Assembly (NCBI GenBank): GCA_002387605.1
Contig: DGJU01000088.1
Location: 1 to 10,641 of the forward strand
Reading direction: 5' to 3'
Source: Alphaproteobacteria bacterium UBA4588
GTDB lineage: Bacteria; Pseudomonadota; Alphaproteobacteria; Puniceispirillales; Puniceispirillaceae
DNA length: 10,641 bases
Notes under the pieces: model-generated
What the model was told of the DNA's origin: nothing
Databases searched by the model: none
The model's input: the letters and a program-made list of their open reading frames with translations, nothing else
Shown here: piece by piece, positions 6,200 to 10,641 of the stretch
How positions within the stretch are numbered: position 1 is the stretch's first letter
Layout of the letters: each line of letters begins with the position of its first letter
Position numbers and translations under genes: made by a program

Positions 6200-9037
6200 T
6201 TACATGTCCGCCACTATGGAGTGAAGGCGGGTTTCAATCAGCAGGCAATCATCATCTACTTGTTGTTTTAATGACGTAAAATCTGGATATCCAGCGAGGC
6301 GTGCAATCAGATTGGCCTGTTTGCTGGGAATGTCATTATGGTCTTGATTAGCGGGCAGGCAGAGTCTGAAATAATGCGCAACAGAGACAAGCCGTCCATG
6401 GGCGTCACCGAGTTCTGCATAAGGGGCGTCACTCTGTGCAAGGCAGCTTAGCAGAAAACTTGGGGTGAGGGGCTGGATGGCGGCATGTTTTGCGATAAGC
6501 CCGCGCCGGTGCCCCGCAAGGTAGGTCAGAAATTCTAAATCCAGAAATCCGCCGCTACGTTTTTTTAAATCGAACGAGGTTGGCGTGCTACTTGCCAGCC
6601 GCTCGCGCATATCAATGATATTATCGCGTAACGCCGTCTCAGAGGGAAAGATTTGACGTATCGCGCCAAGAGTATCAGCAATGCCGCTCAACGCAGGAGA
6701 TGTATCTTGCGTGCCCGTAATTAAAATCGTGCGGGCTTTGAGCAGCGCTAGATGTTCCCATGGCCAGGCTTCATTTTTATAATAGGTTGTTAGCCGGGCT
6801 GTATGAACAGCAATCGGGCCTACTGTGCCATCAGGGCGAAGCCGCATATCAATTTCATAAAGTCCCCCTTTGGATGTTGCCACACTCAGCCAGCTGACAA
6901 TAAGCTGTGACAGCTTAATATAATATGTTGCAAGACCAAGGGCGCGCGGGCCGTCAGAAACAGCCTCCTGATCGCCATCATAGACAAACATTAAATCAAG
7001 GTCGGAATGCACCGTCATCATCTGGCTTCCGAGCCTGCCAAGGCCAAGGATGCCAAAGCTGCTATTGGCGATATGGCCATAGCGCCGGGCAAAATTCTGA
7101 GAGGCAAGCCAACAGATTTCCTGAATAATAATATCGGCTAGATGCGAGTAATGAATGCCAAATTGCTCATAGCGAATTCTGCCTTCCAGCAGGTGCACTT
7201 CGCTGGTAAATCGCTGTTCTTTTGACCAGAGCCGCAAATGGTCAAGGGCTTGTTCATCATCAAGGCCTTGCATACTTTCCTGAAGGCTGTTCTGAAGCTG
7301 ATCTGGTTGCAGAGCCGGCATAAAGAAATCAGGGTCTAGCATCCGGTCAAGCAAAGAGGGCATCCGGCCCAATATATCGGATAATCGGGGCGCTTTTATC
7401 ATGATGCTACAGAGCAGGTCGGATAGCTGTGGGTTCTGGCAGAGCAGGGCAAAAAACTGAGCACCAGCAGATAGTCCATCAACAAGATACGCAAAACTGG
7501 CAAATGCATCATCCGGCTCTTCTGCACTGGAGAGGCGGGGCATTAACTCTGTGAGCAATTCTTCAAGATAGTTGCGGGCCCGCTCGCCGCGTGTTGCAGA
7601 CACACCGCCAGCAAGCCATTTGCTAATAATATCTGCCATATCACGCGGCCGGGCATAGCCAAGCTCCGTTAGCCAGATAATAAGCTCTTCTTGTGTCTGG
7701 GGGAGACGCGCTGGACCTCGTTGTGCGCGTTGCTGCTGCTTTTTCTCAAGCATATGGTTTAGCACAGGGTGATCAGCTGCCCATTTTGTTTCATTTTGAA
7801 GAGTGCTCACAGCCGCGCGCAAGGCTGCGCTATCGGCGTAGCCCATAAAGCCGGCAAATTTATCAAATTCTTCTTCATTGCGCGGCAGGGCATATGTCTG
7901 AGTATCTTTTTGATATTGAAGGCGGTGTTCAATACGCCGCCACGCAATATAATTCTGGCTTAGGATTTCAGCTTTTTCTGGTGATATCCATCCGCCGGTA
8001 GCACATAGATTAAGGGCGCGCAGTGTATTGCCAACTTGCAGCCCTGTATGACGCCCGCCTTCGAGTAATTGGAGGCTGTGGGTAAGAAGCTCAATATGCC
8101 GAATAGCATAGGCACCTTTTTTGACGTCCATTCCCAGCAAGGCTTCTGGCGTAGGGAGATGTTGTAACCATGACTGCAAATCATCAATGACCGTAAAATC
8201 ACGCACCCGGCGCCAAATAAAAGGCGCAATGCGTGCCAGAAATTTTTTGCCAAGCTCACAATCTCCAGCAATCGGTTTTGCCCGAATGAAAGCAGCACGC
8301 TCCCATGACCTAGCCGTAGTTTCATAATAGGATGCTGCGGCATCAATATCCAGACTGACAGCCCCGCCGCCCATATCGGGGCGCAAGCGCAAATCAACGC
8401 GCCAGCCAAAGCCATCAGATGTCTGGCGTGACAAAAGCCGGCTAAGAGAGCGCGTAAGGGCAATAAAGTGGCTGGCGGGCTTCTGAGAGCCTTTAGAATC
8501 ATGCAGGATAATTAAATCAATATCAGATGAAAAATTGAGCTCTCCGGCCCCCAGTTTTCCCAACGCCAAAATAACCCAGCCACTGCCGGTAGGAGAGGCA
8601 GAAAGAAGATGTTCAACACAGCCCTTCACAGCCTGTTCAGCAATTAATGACAGTCTTTGATAGCTTGCGGTGATATCATCATGGCCCCATAATTCACTGA
8701 GCGCGATGGCAAAATGGCTCCGGTTGCGCCAGTGCCGTAATGCCTGCTCACGTTCAGAATCTGTTTGATTTTGGGCGAGTGTTTGTTGCCATTCAGCATA
8801 GGCTGAGCTCAGGATTTCATCAATTTTCCCTGAATAAATATCAGCAATATCAGTAGCAAAAAGACGCGATTGCAGATGCAGAAATGAGCTAGCGAATAAG
8901 ATAGGTGCCAGAGCGTGGCAGATATCAGGTGCGGCGGAGGAAGCCGCAGGCGCCATGATGCCGCGTGCTTCATTATTCCATTGCTCTGAATGCTGTTTCT
9001 GGTGGTCAGAAAATTGGGGCAAGAAAGGTGGTGACAT
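6200..9037 (-). CDS. glnE: Bifunctional glutamine synthetase adenylyltransferase / adenylyl-removing enzyme
   Basis: GlnE adds AMP to, and removes it from, a tyrosine of glutamine synthetase under control of PII and glutamine, so setting ammonia assimilation. At 945 residues it matches E. coli GlnE (946). There are two nucleotidyltransferase halves. The N-terminal adenylyl-removing half has GKLGAGELNFSSDIDL (160-175; metal-binding D172 and D174) and RVDLRLRPD (213-221). The C-terminal adenylylating half has GLGRLGSQMM and HSDLDL (H677; D679 and D681), then MRLRPDGTVGP and SGGFLDLEF. The motif after the first catalytic domain is unusual: GAYAIRHIE (308-316) where relatives have G-x-GGIREIE. 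The ATG at 9037 is preferred because GAGAAG lies 7 nt upstream; a GTG at 9052 would add five residues. The gap to the upstream MATE gene is 111 bp. I saw no clear terminator behind the gene. Confidence 0.95.
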   Translation of the reverse strand: MSPPFLPQFSDHQKQHSEQWNNEARGIMAPAASSAAPDICHALAPILFASSFLHLQSRLFATDIADIYSGKIDEILSSAYAEWQQTLAQNQTDSEREQALRHWRNRSHFAIALSELWGHDDITASYQRLSLIAEQAVKGCVEHLLSASPTGSGWVILALGKLGAGELNFSSDIDLIILHDSKGSQKPASHFIALTRSLSRLLSRQTSDGFGWRVDLRLRPDMGGGAVSLDIDAAASYYETTARSWERAAFIRAKPIAGDCELGKKFLARIAPFIWRRVRDFTVIDDLQSWLQHLPTPEALLGMDVKKGAYAIRHIELLTHSLQLLEGGRHTGLQVGNTLRALNLCATGGWISPEKAEILSQNYIAWRRIEHRLQYQKDTQTYALPRNEEEFDKFAGFMGYADSAALRAAVSTLQNETKWAADHPVLNHMLEKKQQQRAQRGPARLPQTQEELIIWLTELGYARPRDMADIISKWLAGGVSATRGERARNYLEELLTELMPRLSSAEEPDDAFASFAYLVDGLSAGAQFFALLCQNPQLSDLLCSIMIKAPRLSDILGRMPSLLDRMLDPDFFMPALQPDQLQNSLQESMQGLDDEQALDHLRLWSKEQRFTSEVHLLEGRIRYEQFGIHYSHLADIIIQEICWLASQNFARRYGHIANSSFGILGLGRLGSQMMTVHSDLDLMFVYDGDQEAVSDGPRALGLATYYIKLSQLIVSWLSVATSKGGLYEIDMRLRPDGTVGPIAVHTARLTTYYKNEAWPWEHLALLKARTILITGTQDTSPALSGIADTLGAIRQIFPSETALRDNIIDMRERLASSTPTSFDLKKRSGGFLDLEFLTYLAGHRRGLIAKHAAIQPLTPSFLLSCLAQSDAPYAELGDAHGRLVSVAHYFRLCLPANQDHNDIPSKQANLIARLAGYPDFTSLKQQVDDDCLLIETRLHSIVADM

Positions 9038-9148
9038 AAAAGGTCTTCTCACTCACAAGGACATTTTCATAATGGTAGGCAATCATAATGCTAAACGCTC
9101 ATCCTATCTTTGACCATAGCGCGCGTCACATCATCATATAGTCAGCTA

Positions 9149-10522
9149 TCATAGTGCCAGTAGAGGAATTTTCCCAGCACGGATAGCACGCACCCGCAAG
9201 GCCCAGCGTATCCCTAGAATAATGGCATTCACAAACAGACCAACAGCCAGCCCAGCCCATATTGAAACCGGTCCCCAGTCAAGGATAAAAGCCATATAGG
9301 CGCCAGACCCTATGCCAGCACCCCAATAGCCAAAAAGCCCAATAATAGCGGGTATTTTAGTATCGTTCAGGCCCCGTAATGCGGCTGTTACAATCGCCTG
9401 CATACCATCAGATAACTGAAAAATAGCTGTGATAATCAGCATGGGAACAGCAATAACTAATACATCATCAAAGAGGGGATCGTCTGGCTGGATAAACAGA
9501 CCCGTCAGAAATTCAGGAAAGATGAAAATAACCAACGTTAACGGAATGGCGACGAGCGCCCCGCAGATCATTGAGGCATTACCATTGGCAGATACTAATG
9601 CTGGATGACCTGCACCTGCCGCGCCGCCAACACGGATAGCAGCAGCTTGTGCAAGTGACAGAGGTACCATAAAGGCAATCGCCGCAATCTGATTGGCAAC
9701 CGATGCTGCGGCCAGAGCAGATGTACCGAACAGCCCTATCAGCAGAGCCGCTATAATAAACATGCCAGTCTCTGATAGCACCAATAGGCCATTTGGCGAG
9801 CCAATACGAAGAATGCGTTTGATAATATGAAAATCCAGAACCCACCAGCGCATATAAGGGCTTACCTGACGGAAGGGTGCGCGAAGACCGATAAGAGCGC
9901 CCAAGGTAAGAGCCATCACGATATAGCTTATGGTTGTTGCAAGGGCGATGCCTTCAAGACCCATTTGTGCAAATGGACCAATCCCCTGCGATAAGCACTC
10001 ATTCAGCGCTATATTAAGCCCAAGCCCCAGAAGGGTTGCATAAAGCTGGGGTGCTGGCTCGCCATGGCCGGATGAAAAAAACCGCATTGCAAGGAAGACA
10101 AAGGTGAAGGGCAGGCCAAGAGAGGTCCAGAACAGATAGGGTTCAGCATGGCGTGAGAGCGTTTCATCCTGTCCCAGAAATATCAGGATATCACTGCCAT
10201 AAAAAACAGCAGGCATGGAGAGAATGCCAATCACAAACGCAATGATCAGCCCCTGACGGAATGTCCGGCGCGCTATTTTGCCATCACCGCTTCCAAGCGC
10301 CTGAGCTGTAAGGGGGGCAATGACAGCAAGGATGCCGAGGGCGATAAAATAAAACGGGTGGTAGAGCCGGGTTGATAAGGCTGAGGTCGCAAGGTCTAAG
10401 GTAGAGAGTCTTCCTGCCATCCAAAGGTCGGAGGTAAGAATGCCAATAGAGGCGAGCTGTGCCATGCAAATCGGAAGCGCAAGCCTTACGACGGCAGGAA
10501 TTTGAGCAAAAGTCAGCGTCAT
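9149..10522 (-). CDS. MATE family (NorM-type) cation-coupled exporter
   Basis: This is a 457-residue, 12-helix inner-membrane antiporter of the NorM branch, expected to expel organic cations or drugs using Na+ or H+. The two MatE repeats span about 12-175 and 235-400. By alignment with Vibrio cholerae NorM, the three acidic cation-site residues are all present: D32 in ILTSDLWMAG (D36), E251 in LSETGMF (E255) and D372 in FQLSDGMQAI (D371). ALRGLNDTK (381-389) is another NorM landmark. The length is normal for the family. The ATG at 10522 has no clear Shine-Dalgarno, but the N-terminus fits the family. The 119 bp upstream hold no convincing promoter for this strand. Its actual substrate cannot be read from sequence. 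It precedes glnE on the same strand with a 111-bp gap. Confidence 0.93.
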   Translation of the reverse strand: MTLTFAQIPAVVRLALPICMAQLASIGILTSDLWMAGRLSTLDLATSALSTRLYHPFYFIALGILAVIAPLTAQALGSGDGKIARRTFRQGLIIAFVIGILSMPAVFYGSDILIFLGQDETLSRHAEPYLFWTSLGLPFTFVFLAMRFFSSGHGEPAPQLYATLLGLGLNIALNECLSQGIGPFAQMGLEGIALATTISYIVMALTLGALIGLRAPFRQVSPYMRWWVLDFHIIKRILRIGSPNGLLVLSETGMFIIAALLIGLFGTSALAAASVANQIAAIAFMVPLSLAQAAAIRVGGAAGAGHPALVSANGNASMICGALVAIPLTLVIFIFPEFLTGLFIQPDDPLFDDVLVIAVPMLIITAIFQLSDGMQAIVTAALRGLNDTKIPAIIGLFGYWGAGIGSGAYMAFILDWGPVSIWAGLAVGLFVNAIILGIRWALRVRAIRAGKIPLLAL

Positions 10523-10618
10523 AAACCAAGGGACTTTCTAAAAATAATGAAGCGATGAGACATAACCCAAAACCTGACTTATCGCAGAGACGAAAAACGC
10601 TGGCACAGAAGAATTTTA

Positions 10619-10624
10619 TATAAT
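10619..10624 (+). promoter_or_regulatory. Isolated TATAAT, possible -10 of a gene right of the window
   Basis: A perfect TATAAT occurs on the + strand in the non-coding stretch diverging from the MATE gene. No matching -35 hexamer is found 16-18 bp upstream, and any target gene lies outside the window, so this is weak evidence. Confidence 0.2.
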
Positions 10625-10641
10625 GCTACGAGATATCCTTC

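Noticed and set aside
7960..8502. A 180-codon open frame on the - strand inside glnE
   Set aside because: It overlaps glnE on the same strand in another frame. The glnE frame across this stretch carries recognisable GlnE motifs, and the alternative translation resembles no family and has no ribosome site.
2..9037. Amt and GlnE as one nitrogen-control cluster
   Set aside because: They are 5.5 kb apart on opposite strands, with unrelated genes between and a terminator right after amt. No PII gene is in the window.
1..10641. A mobile element, defence island, CRISPR array or biosynthetic cluster
   Set aside because: All eight genes are recognisable core metabolic, transport or conserved hypothetical genes. 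No integrase, transposase, terminal or tandem repeats, or change in codon use was seen.

Overview
The window is an ordinary-looking chromosomal segment of an alphaproteobacterium. Reasons: a DUF1489 gene (a small family seen almost only in Alphaproteobacteria), a YcaD-like MFS carrier with the C-terminal tail usual in that class, a two-domain GlnE, and balanced base composition with no strand or codon anomalies. A marine SAR116-type organism is a plausible but unproven guess. I see no transposase, integrase, phage gene, tRNA, rRNA, CRISPR array or abrupt compositional shift.

Layout, left to right. On the + strand: the C-terminal half of an Amt ammonium transporter, cut by the window edge and closed by a clear intrinsic terminator; a low-specificity L-threonine aldolase (ltaE); an MgtE magnesium channel; and, 38 bp after it, the DUF1489 gene. 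At about 4.0 kb the strand switches, with only 24 bp between converging stop codons. On the - strand, listed left to right (transcription runs right to left): a small exported SNase-type nuclease, a YcaD-like MFS transporter, the large bifunctional glutamine synthetase adenylyltransferase glnE, and a NorM-type MATE exporter at the right edge. All gaps between genes are under 300 bp.

Functionally the genes are housekeeping and transport: ammonium uptake (Amt) and control of glutamine synthetase (GlnE) both belong to nitrogen assimilation but are 5.5 kb apart and on opposite strands, so no operon is implied. The others (threonine/glycine metabolism, Mg2+ uptake, drug or metabolite export, nuclease) share no obvious pathway. 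Catalytic or ion-coupling residues are intact in the aldolase, nuclease, MgtE and MATE proteins. The one notable departure is in GlnE, whose N-terminal (adenylyl-removing) half has a strongly altered form of the usual GGIREIE motif. I did not find a convincing novel system; the findings below are modest.
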